In this document: one piece after another, positions 7,558-16,871 of the stretch | How the letters are laid out: each line of letters opens with the position of its first letter | Numbering within the stretch: the stretch's first letter is position 1 | Assembly (NCBI GenBank): GCA_963731035.1 | Contig: CAVSUY010000022.1 | Coordinates: 310,001 to 374,000 of the forward strand | Origin: JAANXG01 sp963731035 | GTDB lineage: Bacteria; Pseudomonadota; Gammaproteobacteria; Arenicellales; JAANXG01 | DNA length: 64,000 bases | Reading direction: 5' to 3' | Notes under the pieces: model-generated | What the model saw: the letters and a program-made list of their open reading frames with translations, nothing else | Told to the model about the DNA's origin: nothing | The model's database searches: none | Program-made: the position numbers and the translations under genes

Positions 7558-8531
7558 AACCAATTATTCTGTTCGTACCAACGAACCGCCTTGTGCAAGC
7601 CCTTTTCTAGGTCTGTTTCAGGGGAAAAAGCCAGGTCCCGCCGCGCCGCGGACGAATCGCACACCCAGTGCTTTTCAAGCAACTCCGCAACACGAGCCCG
7701 GCTGATCGGTACTGGTTTGCCCGTCACGGCACCATAGGCCGTACCGATTACCCCTGCCGTTCTTAACACTACACCGGGGACAATGAGCCGCCGTCCCTTT
7801 ATGCCCCAATGAGCGCAAAGCACCTTTTCGACAGTAGCCCAAGCGTAGGGTTCTGAGTCCGCAATGAAATATACAGATCCTGACTCCAAATGGCTATCGA
7901 TCACACTAACGACCCCTTCCACGAGGTCGTTGACGAAACACAGGCTGATTTCGCGCTCTCCGGTCCCGAATTCTAACAGGAATCCGCGCCGAACCAGGCG
8001 AAAATACGGCAAAAAACCTGTATCCCGCGGACCGTAGACCGCTGACGGACGTAATATTCCCACGGACATATGATCCACCGCTTCCAGGCAGCATTGCTCG
8101 CCGGCCAGCTTGCTCCTGCCGTAGGCCGACAACGGGCGCGGCGAATCGCTCTCCCTGGCGGGACGATCCCGGGTGCCCGGTCCCGCCGCCGCTTGGCTGG
8201 ATAGGAACACGAAGCGTCGCACCGTTCCCGAAGCCAGGCAGGCCTCAACGAGATTCCGGGTGCCTGCGGTATTGCTCTCAAAGAACGCCGCTTCCGACGA
8301 GGCGAAGGTTTCACCGGCAATGTGGACGACGCGGTCCACTCCCCTGACGGCGGAGGGCAACGTCCCGGGTTGTCTGCAATCGCCTTCGATCACCTCGATA
8401 TCAAGTCCCGCAAGCCAGCGCAGGCGACGCGCCGAACGCACCAGGCAGCGCACCCGCTCGCCTCTGTCCAGCAGGGCTTCCACGACGTGGCTGCCGATGA
8501 AGCCGGTGCCGCCAGTTACCAGGATCGGCAT
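7554..8531 (-). CDS. NAD-dependent epimerase/dehydratase (extended SDR), candidate ketosphinganine/ceramide reductase
   Basis: A 325-aa extended short-chain dehydrogenase with Rossmann motif TGGTGFIGS (residues 6-14) and catalytic Tyr137/Lys141 in SAYGRSKLAG, with Ser111/112 upstream. It resembles the 3-beta-HSD/HpnA-like branch that reduces or oxidises lipid hydroxyls. It is the first gene of a two-gene unit overlapping the serine-palmitoyltransferase-like gene, so reduction of the 3-keto group of a long-chain base (as in CerR of bacterial ceramide synthesis) is a reasonable inference. A nucleotide-sugar epimerase role is less likely but not excluded. No acyltransferase (ceramide synthase) is seen nearby. 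Confidence 0.8.
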   Translation of the reverse strand: MPILVTGGTGFIGSHVVEALLDRGERVRCLVRSARRLRWLAGLDIEVIEGDCRQPGTLPSAVRGVDRVVHIAGETFASSEAAFFESNTAGTRNLVEACLASGTVRRFVFLSSQAAAGPGTRDRPARESDSPRPLSAYGRSKLAGEQCCLEAVDHMSVGILRPSAVYGPRDTGFLPYFRLVRRGFLLEFGTGEREISLCFVNDLVEGVVSVIDSHLESGSVYFIADSEPYAWATVEKVLCAHWGIKGRRLIVPGVVLRTAGVIGTAYGAVTGKPVPISRARVAELLEKHWVCDSSAARRDLAFSPETDLEKGLHKAVRWYEQNNWL

Positions 8532-8706
8532 GAGCCGTTCCTTCCCGGCGCGCGTGCCGCGCGACCGATAGACCCCGCCGCCGTGAACTGCTCCCGGCGC
8601 CAGGCACCGTCTTGTCCGCTCCGGGTCCGCGGATGCCGGCGCGCTCTGTCGAACCGCACGCCCGATTAGACCTCCCGAATGTTTAGGGAAGCTGAAGACC
8701 CCACGG

Positions 8707-9834
8707 TCAATTGCCCCCCGCGCTGCCGGACAGCCGCCCTGCGCCCGACAACATGTCCTGCATCGCGCGTCCGACGGCCTCCCATCGCCAGCCCAGGATC
8801 ACTTCTTCCGGCCGGTTCCCCCGGACCAGTTTCTCGACATCGGACCGGGTTGCCAGAACCGCCTCGGCTATTCCAAGTTTCTCGGCGCGGGTCCTCAGCA
8901 ACTCGATCAGTCTCGTCCTCAACGCCTTCTGCTCATCCGACAGGGACTCGCGTTTGGACCAGAGCCGCTCCACCGCCGCCACCGGCTTCTCCAGGCAGTC
9001 GACAATCGCGCGGCCGTCGCGGCGCACGACATCCGGGCGCATCCCCGCCACTTGTGTAAGCTCGTCGATCGACCGCGGCTGTGACGCAGCGATCGACGCG
9101 AGCGTCTCGTCGTCCAGTACCCAGTGACGGGGTAAATCGCGCTCACGGGCGGTCTGTTCGCGCCAAGTGCATAGCTGCTTGAGACCGTGCTGGGCGCGGG
9201 GCTTAAGATGAGCCCCGCGTCCGACGCGACGATAGGCCTGCTCGGGGTCCGCCTGGTATAGACCGGGATCCAGTATCCGGTTCGAGTCCTCCAGGGCCCA
9301 CTCCAGCCGCCCCAGCCCCTCCAGTCTAGCCTTCATGCGCTCGTACAGAGGCGGCAGATAGCGCACGTCATTCTCGGCGTAGCCCATCTGAGCATCGCTC
9401 AGGGGGCGCCTGGTCCAGTCGGTCCGTTGCACGCCCTTCGGTAACACGACAGCAAATTCGGCTTCCACCAAACCGGCATAGCCCGTCTGCTCCCCGAATC
9501 CCAGCAGGCCCGCCGCAATCTGTGTGTCGAACAAGGGCGCGGGGGCAATTCCGCCGGTGTGCAGCAGGACCTCCACGTCCTGCCGCGCCGCGTGCATGAC
9601 CTTCCAGATTCCCGGAGCCGCCAGAAGGGACCACAGACTCTCCAGGGACAGGCCGGAAGCCAGGGGATCGATGCAGTGGACGGTGTCGCCGGCCGACACC
9701 TGCACCAGGGCGAGCCTGGGGTAATACGTCCGCACTCGCAGGAACTCGGTGTCGACTCCAATGACCGACGCGTCCGCCAGCTCGCGGCAGACATCGTCCA
9801 CATCTTTCTGTGTGTCAATCAGGTGATGAGACAT
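8707..9834 (-). CDS. rnd: Ribonuclease D
   Basis: A 375-aa 3'-5' exoribonuclease that trims tRNA and other small RNA 3' ends. The DEDDy residues are all visible: Asp28 and Glu30 in GVDTEFLR, Asp86 in HAARQDVEVL, Tyr152 and Asp156 in GYAENDVRYL. HRDC domains follow (one near residues 210-290 with LPRHWVLDDETLASIA). Length and order match gammaproteobacterial Rnd. It is transcribed as a single gene, divergent from the membrane-protein/mpl pair. Confidence 0.95.
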   Translation of the reverse strand: MSHHLIDTQKDVDDVCRELADASVIGVDTEFLRVRTYYPRLALVQVSAGDTVHCIDPLASGLSLESLWSLLAAPGIWKVMHAARQDVEVLLHTGGIAPAPLFDTQIAAGLLGFGEQTGYAGLVEAEFAVVLPKGVQRTDWTRRPLSDAQMGYAENDVRYLPPLYERMKARLEGLGRLEWALEDSNRILDPGLYQADPEQAYRRVGRGAHLKPRAQHGLKQLCTWREQTARERDLPRHWVLDDETLASIAASQPRSIDELTQVAGMRPDVVRRDGRAIVDCLEKPVAAVERLWSKRESLSDEQKALRTRLIELLRTRAEKLGIAEAVLATRSDVEKLVRGNRPEEVILGWRWEAVGRAMQDMLSGAGRLSGSAGGN

Positions 9835-9915
9835 CGATAGCTCAAAGAAACGTCCGGGATAGCTACGACGCGTCGGCCGTTGTTATGATCAAACGCCGCG
9901 GGACGCATACCGGCC

Positions 9916-10614
9916 ATGGTGATGACTGAACTCAAAATACTCGTTGATCTCTGCCTGTTTCAGGCAAAACCGCAGGATTTCCCCTACTCGCGGGCGTGGG
10001 TGATGCTTGCTGCAATCGTGCTCGCCACAGCCATCTACGTCAGCAATCCGGTCCAGGATCAAACGTCCCTGGTCGTTGCGTTGATCGCTATTGTACATGT
10101 GACGGCGTATGGATTCGCCATCTGGGGAGTGTTGTGGTATCGAATGAAACCCGCCGGGGCCCGGAAGCTGGCCTTCCTCGGGCAGGCAACGGGACTGATC
10201 GGCGTGGTCGCGGCTCTGTCAGGCATCGGGCACGGCTCTCAAGTGGCGATCATGGCCATTCTGGCCGCCATATTTCTCGTGACTCTTTCGATCATTTTCA
10301 AGAGCCTCAAGGAGCTGCCCCATGCGATCTCGCGATTCGTGCAGACGATCAGCGCCGTGTTCGGCACCGCAGCCATCCTGCAGCTCGTCAACTGGCCCTT
10401 CGTGAACTGGCTGGTCAAGGTTCAGGATACACCGGCTGCGCAAGTCCCCCTGCTGGTCATCTTCGGACTGGGGATATGGACTTTTGCCGTGGCGGTCAAC
10501 ATCAACCGTCACGCCATGGAGATCACCGTCGGCCAGAGCATCCTGGTGACCCTGGGCGTTCAGGTGTTTGCGGCGTCCATCGTGTTCATCCTGTTCGGGG
10601 CGTTCATGATATGA
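9916..10614 (+). CDS. Six-helix membrane protein of unknown function
   Basis: A 232-aa protein with about six hydrophobic helices (around residues 28-45, 50-75, 85-105, 110-128, 175-195 and 205-230). I recognise no catalytic motif. The central segment ISRFVQTISAVFGTAAILQLVNWPF is amphipathic and well punctuated by Trp and Pro. It overlaps the start of mpl by four bases (ATGA), so the two genes are translationally coupled and probably share a promoter between 9835 and 9915. A link to envelope or murein recycling is suggested only by this coupling. Confidence 0.75.
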   Translation: MVMTELKILVDLCLFQAKPQDFPYSRAWVMLAAIVLATAIYVSNPVQDQTSLVVALIAIVHVTAYGFAIWGVLWYRMKPAGARKLAFLGQATGLIGVVAALSGIGHGSQVAIMAILAAIFLVTLSIIFKSLKELPHAISRFVQTISAVFGTAAILQLVNWPFVNWLVKVQDTPAAQVPLLVIFGLGIWTFAVAVNINRHAMEITVGQSILVTLGVQVFAASIVFILFGAFMI

Positions 10615-11963
10615 CCCACATCCACATCGCCGGAATCTGCGGCACGTTCATGGGCGGCGTGGCGAAACTCGCCACCGAACTCGGCTTCGAAGTAAGCGGC
10701 AGCGACAGCGGGGTCTACCCGCCGATGAGCGAGCAGCTCGCGGCTCTGGGGATCACCTTGCGGGAAGGCTACCTGGCCGGGCATCTCCGCGAGCTGAAGC
10801 CGGATTACGTCGTGATCGGCAACGCACTGTCCCGCGGCAACCCCCTGGTCGAGGCCGTACTCGACGACAACGTGCCGTACTGCTCCGGTCCGGAGTGGCT
10901 GGCTCGGGAGGTGTTGAAGGACCGCTGGGTGCTGGCAGTGGCCGGGACCCACGGCAAGACCACCACCTCGAGCCTGATGACCTGGATACTGGACCAGGCC
11001 GGCATGGCTCCCGGCTTCCTCATCGGCGGCGTGCCGGAGAACTTCGGCACGTCTGCGCGACTCGGCGCTGGAGCCTGCTTCGTCGTCGAGGCCGATGAAT
11101 ACGACACGGCATTCTTCGACAAACGATCCAAGTTCGTGCACTACCACCCCCGAACCCTGGTGCTCAACAACCTGGAATACGACCACGCTGACATCTTCGA
11201 CGATCTCGGCTCCATCATCCGGCAGTTTCACTACCTCGTGCGGACCGTTCCGGGCAACGGGCGGCTCATCGTCAACGGCAGTGACCGAAACCTCGCGCGG
11301 GTCCTGGAAATGGGATACTGGACGCCGGTCGAGCGTTTCGGGCCCGCGGACCGCGACTACGAGTGGTCGGTCGCGAGCGACGGTCCCGGTGGATTCAGCC
11401 TGCGGGGCCCGGCAGGCATCGATCTGCAGTATCGCTGGCGCCTGATGGCGGAATACAATACTTCCAACGCGGTTGCCGCCCTGGCGGCGGCATATCACGC
11501 GGGCGTCCACCCGGCAGACGCGCGCTCGGCGATCACCACCTTCCGGTCGGTCAAGCGCCGTTTGGAGCAGGTGGCGCAGATCAATGGCGTTACGGTCTAC
11601 GACGATTTCGCCCATCATCCCACCGCGGTGCACCAGACCATCGCCGCGCTGCGCCGCGAGCGAAACGACGGGCGGATTCTGTGCATTTTCGAGCCGCGGT
11701 CCAACACCATGCGACTGGGGGTGCACAAAGAAGCCCTGCGCAAGGCCCTGTCCACGGCCGACGAGGCCGTCGTCTACCAATCACCCGGAATGAAGTGGGA
11801 TGCCGGCGAACTGGGCACCGAATCCATTGTCGTACTGAACGACACCGGCCGGATCATCGAGTACGTCAAGCGAGTCGCCGCACCCGGAGACCGTGTCGTG
11901 GTCATGAGCAACGGCGGCTTCGAGAACCTGGTAAGACGCCTGGTGGACGAACTGAGCCGTTGA
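10611..11963 (+). CDS. mpl: UDP-N-acetylmuramate:L-alanyl-gamma-D-glutamyl-meso-DAP ligase
   Basis: A 450-aa Mur-ligase paralogue that attaches recycled murein tripeptide to UDP-MurNAc. The start is the ATG at 10611 (MTHIHIAGICGTFMGG, the typical Mpl N-terminus); an upstream extension in the same frame would run through the preceding gene and is rejected. The ATP-binding P-loop AGTHGKTTTS is at residues 111-120, followed by the central VVEADEYDTAFFDKRSKF block typical of Mpl and a C-terminal domain with YDDFAHHPTA. Four-base overlap with the upstream membrane protein. Together with amgK-murU further on, the window encodes two murein-recycling routes. Confidence 0.95.
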   Translation: MTHIHIAGICGTFMGGVAKLATELGFEVSGSDSGVYPPMSEQLAALGITLREGYLAGHLRELKPDYVVIGNALSRGNPLVEAVLDDNVPYCSGPEWLAREVLKDRWVLAVAGTHGKTTTSSLMTWILDQAGMAPGFLIGGVPENFGTSARLGAGACFVVEADEYDTAFFDKRSKFVHYHPRTLVLNNLEYDHADIFDDLGSIIRQFHYLVRTVPGNGRLIVNGSDRNLARVLEMGYWTPVERFGPADRDYEWSVASDGPGGFSLRGPAGIDLQYRWRLMAEYNTSNAVAALAAAYHAGVHPADARSAITTFRSVKRRLEQVAQINGVTVYDDFAHHPTAVHQTIAALRRERNDGRILCIFEPRSNTMRLGVHKEALRKALSTADEAVVYQSPGMKWDAGELGTESIVVLNDTGRIIEYVKRVAAPGDRVVVMSNGGFENLVRRLVDELSR

Positions 11964-12084
11964 CATCGTCCCGGTCCGGGCCGCCCGCAGATTCCGGCGG
12001 ACCATTTCTGGACGCCGTCGGGTGAAGCTTGGTAACTTAGACGGCCGTTCCCGCACTCATAGGAGGTCGATGTTGGAGATCCAT

Positions 12085-12717
12085 ATGAAACGAATCCTGC
12101 AGCTTGCCGCATTTGTCCTGTTGTTCGCCTCCCTGGGCGCTCGTGCCGCGGACTGGGAACAGGGAGTCAACTATTACAAGCTCGCGGAACCCCAGCCCGT
12201 GCAGACGGGGGACAAGATCGAGGTGCGTGAGTTGTTCTGGTACGGCTGTCCGCACTGCTATGCCCTGGAACCCTTCATCGAGAACTGGGTGAAGAACAAG
12301 CCCAAGAACGCTGAATACGTGCTCATGCCGGGCATTTTTCAGCAAGCGAGCGAGTTTCATGCCCGCGCCTTCTATGCGTTCCAGGCCTTGGGGATCGTGG
12401 ACAAGGTGCACCGGGACTTCTACGACGAGATTCACCAACGGGGCAACCGCATCATTACGCTCGATGGCCTGGTCCAGTTCGTGGCAAAGTACGGCGTGGG
12501 TGAGAAGGAGTTCAAAGATGCATTCAACTCATTCGCGGTGGATGCCAATGTCCGCAATGCCAAGCGCATGTTCACCGCGTACGGAGCCAGGGGCGTACCC
12601 ACCATCATCGTCGACGGCCGCTACCGGGCCACGGTAGGCAGCGCAGGCGGTCACCAGCAGCTCCTCGACTTGATCAACTACCTGGTGGCGAAGGCGGCCA
12701 AGGAGCGCTCCGGCTAG
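12085..12717 (+). CDS. dsbA: Thiol:disulfide interchange protein DsbA
   Basis: A 210-aa periplasmic dithiol oxidase that introduces disulfides into exported proteins. It has an Sec signal peptide (about residues 1-22, ending ARA-AD), the active site Cys55-Pro-His-Cys58 (WYGCPHCYALEP) and the cis-proline segment GVPTIIVDG. The ATG at 12085 is chosen because GGAG at 12075-12078 sits six bases upstream; the in-frame ATG at 12070 has too short a spacing to AGGAGG at 12061. Its likely substrates here include the cysteine-containing envelope proteins such as LptD (adjacent Cys pair) encoded in the window. Confidence 0.95.
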   Translation: MKRILQLAAFVLLFASLGARAADWEQGVNYYKLAEPQPVQTGDKIEVRELFWYGCPHCYALEPFIENWVKNKPKNAEYVLMPGIFQQASEFHARAFYAFQALGIVDKVHRDFYDEIHQRGNRIITLDGLVQFVAKYGVGEKEFKDAFNSFAVDANVRNAKRMFTAYGARGVPTIIVDGRYRATVGSAGGHQQLLDLINYLVAKAAKERSG

Positions 12718-12768
12718 CGCTTTATCGCCGCGGCAGTATATTCATCCCGGGTCCGATGGGCTGCTGGC

Positions 12769-13326
12769 TCAATCCTTCAGCAGGCGCAGGAATTCCGTGC
12801 GGGTACGGGAATCCCGCCGGAAGATCCCCAGCATCATGGAGGTCTTCATCAGGGAGTTCTGCTTTTCCACGCCGCGCATCATCATGCAAAGGTGCTGCGC
12901 TTCGATGACCACGCCGACGCCCTTGGCTTTGGTGATGCCCATGATGACCTCCGCTATCTGCTTGGTCAGCGTCTCCTGAATCTGGAGCCGGCGGGCATAC
13001 ATGTCCACGATGCGGGCGATCTTGGACAGGCCCAGAACCTTCCCGGTGGGTATGTAGGCGACGTGGCACTTGCCGATAAACGGCAGCAGATGGTGTTCGC
13101 ACAGGGAATACAGCTCGATATCCTTGACCAGCACCATCTCATCGTTGTCCGAATCGAATACCGCGCCGTTGACCACCTCGTCCAGGGACTCGCGATAGCC
13201 CTTGGTGAGGTACTCCAGTGCCTTCGCAGCTCTCTCCGGCGTCTTCTGCAAGCCATCCCGCGTGCGGTCCACGCCGAGCTCGTCCAGTACTTCGGCATAT
13301 AGCCGGGTCAGATTCTCAACGTTCAT
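12769..13326 (-). CDS. folE: GTP cyclohydrolase I
   Basis: A 185-aa enzyme converting GTP to 7,8-dihydroneopterin triphosphate, the first step of folate and pterin synthesis. The zinc ligands are visible: Cys76 and His79 in SLCEHHLLPF and Cys147 in QHLCMMMRG. Length and the start MNVENLTRLYAEVLDELG fit the FolE type I family. It converges with dsbA and is divergent from the HerA-like ATPase gene; the 238-bp gap to that gene contains no further ORF that I trust. Confidence 0.95.
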   Translation of the reverse strand: MNVENLTRLYAEVLDELGVDRTRDGLQKTPERAAKALEYLTKGYRESLDEVVNGAVFDSDNDEMVLVKDIELYSLCEHHLLPFIGKCHVAYIPTGKVLGLSKIARIVDMYARRLQIQETLTKQIAEVIMGITKAKGVGVVIEAQHLCMMMRGVEKQNSLMKTSMMLGIFRRDSRTRTEFLRLLKD

Positions 13327-13564
13327 CTCTGTACGCCTTCTCTGTACGCCTTCACGGTGTTGCCGGCCCGGTGTCGGGATACGGGACCGCGGATTCTACG
13401 CCGATAGGGTCGCCGCGGGAATCGTCCCCAGGGCCCGGGCAACAGATCGGCGACCCGGACATGAACCGGCGGGTGTTTCCGGTTACTATTTCCCTCGTAT
13501 TCGATGGCGCGACCGGTGTTCTTTTCAACGCCGGACCTATTTTCAACCGACCGGAGCGCGGACA

Positions 13565-15949
13565 GTGCAGGATTTCGATCGACTGGGTTCCTTCTATCTC
13601 GGAAAGGCATTCGATTCCGAGACCAAGAGCGAAACGGATGAGCTGCTGCTCTACGACTCGGGCGACTTGACCACTCACGCGGTCATCATCGGCATGACCG
13701 GCAGCGGCAAGACGGGTCTCGGCATCAGCATGATCGAGGAGGCGGCCCTGGACAGGATCCCCGTCATCGCCATCGATCCCAAGGGCGACCTCGGCAACAT
13801 CATGCTCACGTTTCCCGATCTCGACGCCCGTTCCTTCGAGCCCTGGGTGAACCCGCAATCGGCGGCCGCCGCCGGCAAGACTGTCGAAGAGTTTGCCGCC
13901 GACCAGGCGAAGCTGTGGAAGAACGGGCTCGCGGAGTGGGGACAGACGCCGGACCGGATCCGCCGGCTCAAGGAGAGCGCCGAAACGGCCATCTACACGC
14001 CCGGGAGCAGCGCCGGGATTCCCATATCCGTCCTGCAGACGTTTCGCAGCCCGCCGGCGGAGATCCGCGACGACCCGGACCTGTTCAACGAGAGGTTGAC
14101 CTCGACTGCCACCGGCGTACTGGCACTGCTCGATATCGATGCGGACCCCTTGACCAGCCGGGAGCACATTCTGATCTCGACGTTGCTGCAGCACGCCTGG
14201 GAGAAAGATCGAAGCATCGATCTGCCAGGCCTCATCCAGGCCATACAGGAACCGCCCGTGGCCAAGATCGGCGTCATGGCCATGGACCAGTTCTTTCGTC
14301 CCAAGGATCGCTTCAAGCTCGCAATGCAGCTCAACAACCTGCTGGCGGCGCCGGGTTTCGACGTCTGGATGCAGGGCGCCGCCCTGGACGCCCAGGAGCT
14401 GTTCTATACGCAGGAAGGCAAACCGCGGATATCGGTGGTGTCCATCGCCGGTCTCAACGATTCCCAGCGCATGTTTTTCGTTACCATGCTGCTCAACGAG
14501 ATCGTCAGTTGGATGCGACGCCAGTCCGGAACCGGGAGCCTACGCGCCGTGCTGTACATGGACGAGATATTCGGTTATCTACCGCCACTGGGGAATCCGC
14601 CCTCGAAAACCCTGTTCCTGACCCTGTTGAAGCAGGCACGGGCCTACGGGCTGGGCCTGGTGCTGGCGACGCAAAACCCCGTGGATCTGGATTACAAGGC
14701 CCTGTCGAACGCGGGCACATGGTTCATTGGCCGCCTGCAGACCGAGCGTGACAAGAGCCGGGTCATGGAAGGGCTTGACGGCGCCGGCAGCGGCGCGAAG
14801 TTCGATCGACAGAAGATCAAGCAGACGCTGGCGGGCCTGGGCAAGCGGAGATTCCTGTTGCACAACGTTCACGAGGACCGGGCAGTCGTGTTCACTACCC
14901 GCTGGGTGATGTCCTACCTCGCAGGACCGTTCACTCGCGACCAGATTAAGCGGCTCATGGAAGACTCTCGGAAGACCGGGCAGACCGTCGAGACGCCCGC
15001 ACCTCCTCCCGACGATGGGACGGCGCTGTCGCACAAGCCTGTGCTGCCGCCGGAAGTCATGCAGGCCTATCTTCCGCTGAACAGTAGTACCCGTGCCGGG
15101 GCCGAGGCAGTGTACTACCCCAGTTTGCTCGGTGCGGCCGAAGTCACGTACCACAATGCCCGGTACCAGGTCAGTACGCAACGCACCATCGTCGCGTCGC
15201 TGGAAATCGACGATGGGCCGGTGCCCGTGGATTGGGACCAGGCGGAGGTCCTCGACATCGGGCCGCCGGAACTTGCGGACACCGGAATTGCGGGCGCGAG
15301 GTACCTGCCGTTCGCACAGGCGGCTGGAGACGCCGGCAACTACAGGAAATGGCAACACGACTTCCTGGCCTGGATTCGCAATGACCACCCGCTCCTGCTC
15401 TACAAGAGCCCGACGTTCGGGATGATCTCGGACCCGGGGGAAACGGAGGGACAGTTCCGTGCCAGGCTGCAGGTGAAGGCCCGGGAGCAACGGGACGTGG
15501 AGGTCAAACGGCTGAGGGAGAAGTTCGACAAGAAGATCGAGACGGTGGAAAAACGCGTGCTCCGGGCCCAGCAAAAGGTCGATCTGGAGCAGTCCCAGGC
15601 GACGCAGAGCAAGATCGATACCGCGCTGTCAGTGGGCACGGCTATCCTGGGGGCCTTCATGGGGCGGAAGCGATCTTCGCTCGACAGCGCCGGAAGCGCA
15701 ATTCGCAAGGTTGGCCGCATGCGCAAGGAATCGTCGGACACGGTGATCGCACAGGAGGCGCTGAACGAGGCCCAGACAGAACTAAAATCGCTCAACGAGG
15801 AGCTCGAGACGGATCTGGCCGGGATCCCGGAAAACCTCGATGCCCAGTCGGAGGCGCTGGACACCATCACTATCCGCCCCCGGACCGCCGACATCAACGT
15901 TCAGTATTTCGGCATCGCCTGGCAGCCCCGGTTGCGTGGGGCACCATGA
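13565..15949 (+). CDS. HerA-like/DUF87 P-loop ATPase with C-terminal coiled coil
   Basis: A 794-aa ATPase of the HerA-FtsK group. The Walker A motif GMTGSGKTG is at residues 43-51 and a Walker B-like LYMDEIFGYLPP follows near 325, with VLATQNPVDLDYKALSN as sensor-like segment. The C-terminal part (about 630-760) is a long charged coiled coil rich in Glu, Lys and Arg, interrupted by a short glycine/alanine segment. The GTG at 13565 is chosen because GGAG sits eight bases upstream and similarity begins there; a longer frame back to 13202 overlaps folE antisense. Function in bacteria is not established; a role as DNA-translocating or pumping ATPase is inferred from the family. No NurA-type nuclease is adjacent. 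Confidence 0.82.
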   Translation: MQDFDRLGSFYLGKAFDSETKSETDELLLYDSGDLTTHAVIIGMTGSGKTGLGISMIEEAALDRIPVIAIDPKGDLGNIMLTFPDLDARSFEPWVNPQSAAAAGKTVEEFAADQAKLWKNGLAEWGQTPDRIRRLKESAETAIYTPGSSAGIPISVLQTFRSPPAEIRDDPDLFNERLTSTATGVLALLDIDADPLTSREHILISTLLQHAWEKDRSIDLPGLIQAIQEPPVAKIGVMAMDQFFRPKDRFKLAMQLNNLLAAPGFDVWMQGAALDAQELFYTQEGKPRISVVSIAGLNDSQRMFFVTMLLNEIVSWMRRQSGTGSLRAVLYMDEIFGYLPPLGNPPSKTLFLTLLKQARAYGLGLVLATQNPVDLDYKALSNAGTWFIGRLQTERDKSRVMEGLDGAGSGAKFDRQKIKQTLAGLGKRRFLLHNVHEDRAVVFTTRWVMSYLAGPFTRDQIKRLMEDSRKTGQTVETPAPPPDDGTALSHKPVLPPEVMQAYLPLNSSTRAGAEAVYYPSLLGAAEVTYHNARYQVSTQRTIVASLEIDDGPVPVDWDQAEVLDIGPPELADTGIAGARYLPFAQAAGDAGNYRKWQHDFLAWIRNDHPLLLYKSPTFGMISDPGETEGQFRARLQVKAREQRDVEVKRLREKFDKKIETVEKRVLRAQQKVDLEQSQATQSKIDTALSVGTAILGAFMGRKRSSLDSAGSAIRKVGRMRKESSDTVIAQEALNEAQTELKSLNEELETDLAGIPENLDAQSEALDTITIRPRTADINVQYFGIAWQPRLRGAP

Positions 15950-16040
15950 GGGCGCCGGAGCGCGCTCCAAACGCGGTGGCAGCGACCCCGGGGGAGCCTG
16001 GAAGCCGCCGGGCCCCGACGTAAATACTCGGGGAATGCGT

Positions 16041-16070
16041 TTCAGAAATTCTGAACCAATAGGGTATACT
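16041..16070 (+). promoter_or_regulatory. Candidate promoter for cytochrome c5 gene
   Basis: TATACT at 16065-16070 is a good -10 hexamer; the best -35 at an 18-bp spacing is the weak TTCAGA at 16041. It lies about 155 bp upstream of the cytochrome gene in a 275-bp intergenic region that otherwise shows no gene. Confidence 0.3.
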
Positions 16071-16224
16071 GCGCCGCTTTGGCGCGCTCTGGCCTGTCCT
16101 TCCGTGATTTTTCAGAGCGTCGCGTTCGTGAGACAGCTGATCGAGTCGGAATTTCCATAAGAATCGGACGCGCGGGGACCATCGTCGCGCAGACAGTTCA
16201 CCAAGAAATCAAGCAAGGCGAGTT

Positions 16225-16737
16225 ATGAGCACCGAACCAGAAATGAGCGACGCTCAATTCACAAACGTGTTTTCCGTTATGATCGGCGGTTTGATTCTGC
16301 TGACAATCGCGCTGATTACTTTGGCGATAGTGGTCAGCTCGGGAGTCAATCAGTCGAACGTCAACGCCACCGTACGCGACGCCACGGTGGCCAAACGTAT
16401 CCAGCCGGTCGGCCAGATCACCATCGGCGAGGAGCCCGCGGCCGCCTCCACACAGGCGTCAGGATCGCAGCAGACCGAAGCGGCCTCGGGCGAGACCGTG
16501 TACAAAACCACCTGCTCTGCCTGCCATGGCACCGGCGCCGCCGGAGCTCCCGTGTTTGGCAATTCGGAGGCCTGGTCACCTCGCATCGCCAAGGGCATCG
16601 AGACCCTCTATCAGCACGCACTGCACGGCTTCCAGGGAGACTCGGGGGTCATGCCCCCCAAGGGCGGCAACTCCAGCCTGACGGACCAGGAAGTCAAGGC
16701 AGGAGTAGACTACATGGTCAACGCCGCCAAGAAGTAG
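16225..16737 (+). CDS. Membrane-anchored cytochrome c5-type monohaem protein
   Basis: A 170-aa electron carrier. One N-terminal TM helix (about residues 16-38) anchors it in the inner membrane with the haem domain in the periplasm. A low-complexity Ala/Ser/Glu linker (70-90) leads to the haem-binding CSACH (Cys97, Cys100, His101) and the axial Met143 in VMPPKGGNS. This matches the class I cytochrome c5 family that feeds terminal oxidases in gammaproteobacteria. It stands alone as a transcription unit. Confidence 0.92.
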   Translation: MSTEPEMSDAQFTNVFSVMIGGLILLTIALITLAIVVSSGVNQSNVNATVRDATVAKRIQPVGQITIGEEPAAASTQASGSQQTEAASGETVYKTTCSACHGTGAAGAPVFGNSEAWSPRIAKGIETLYQHALHGFQGDSGVMPPKGGNSSLTDQEVKAGVDYMVNAAKK

Positions 16738-16871
16738 AGCCGCGGCGGCAATCCGTGTCGGACCGCAGCCACGATCCTCTACTGCCGTTGCTCCAAAGCG
16801 GCGCCGGTTCCAACGGGCAGCCGGGAATGCGGTAGACTTCTCTCGCACGGAAAACCGGTATCCAGATCTCC

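Noticed and set aside
9996..10610. A 200-codon N-terminal extension of mpl
   Set aside because: It overlaps the membrane-protein gene in another frame, is arginine-rich and has no match to Mpl, which starts at MTHIHIAGICG.
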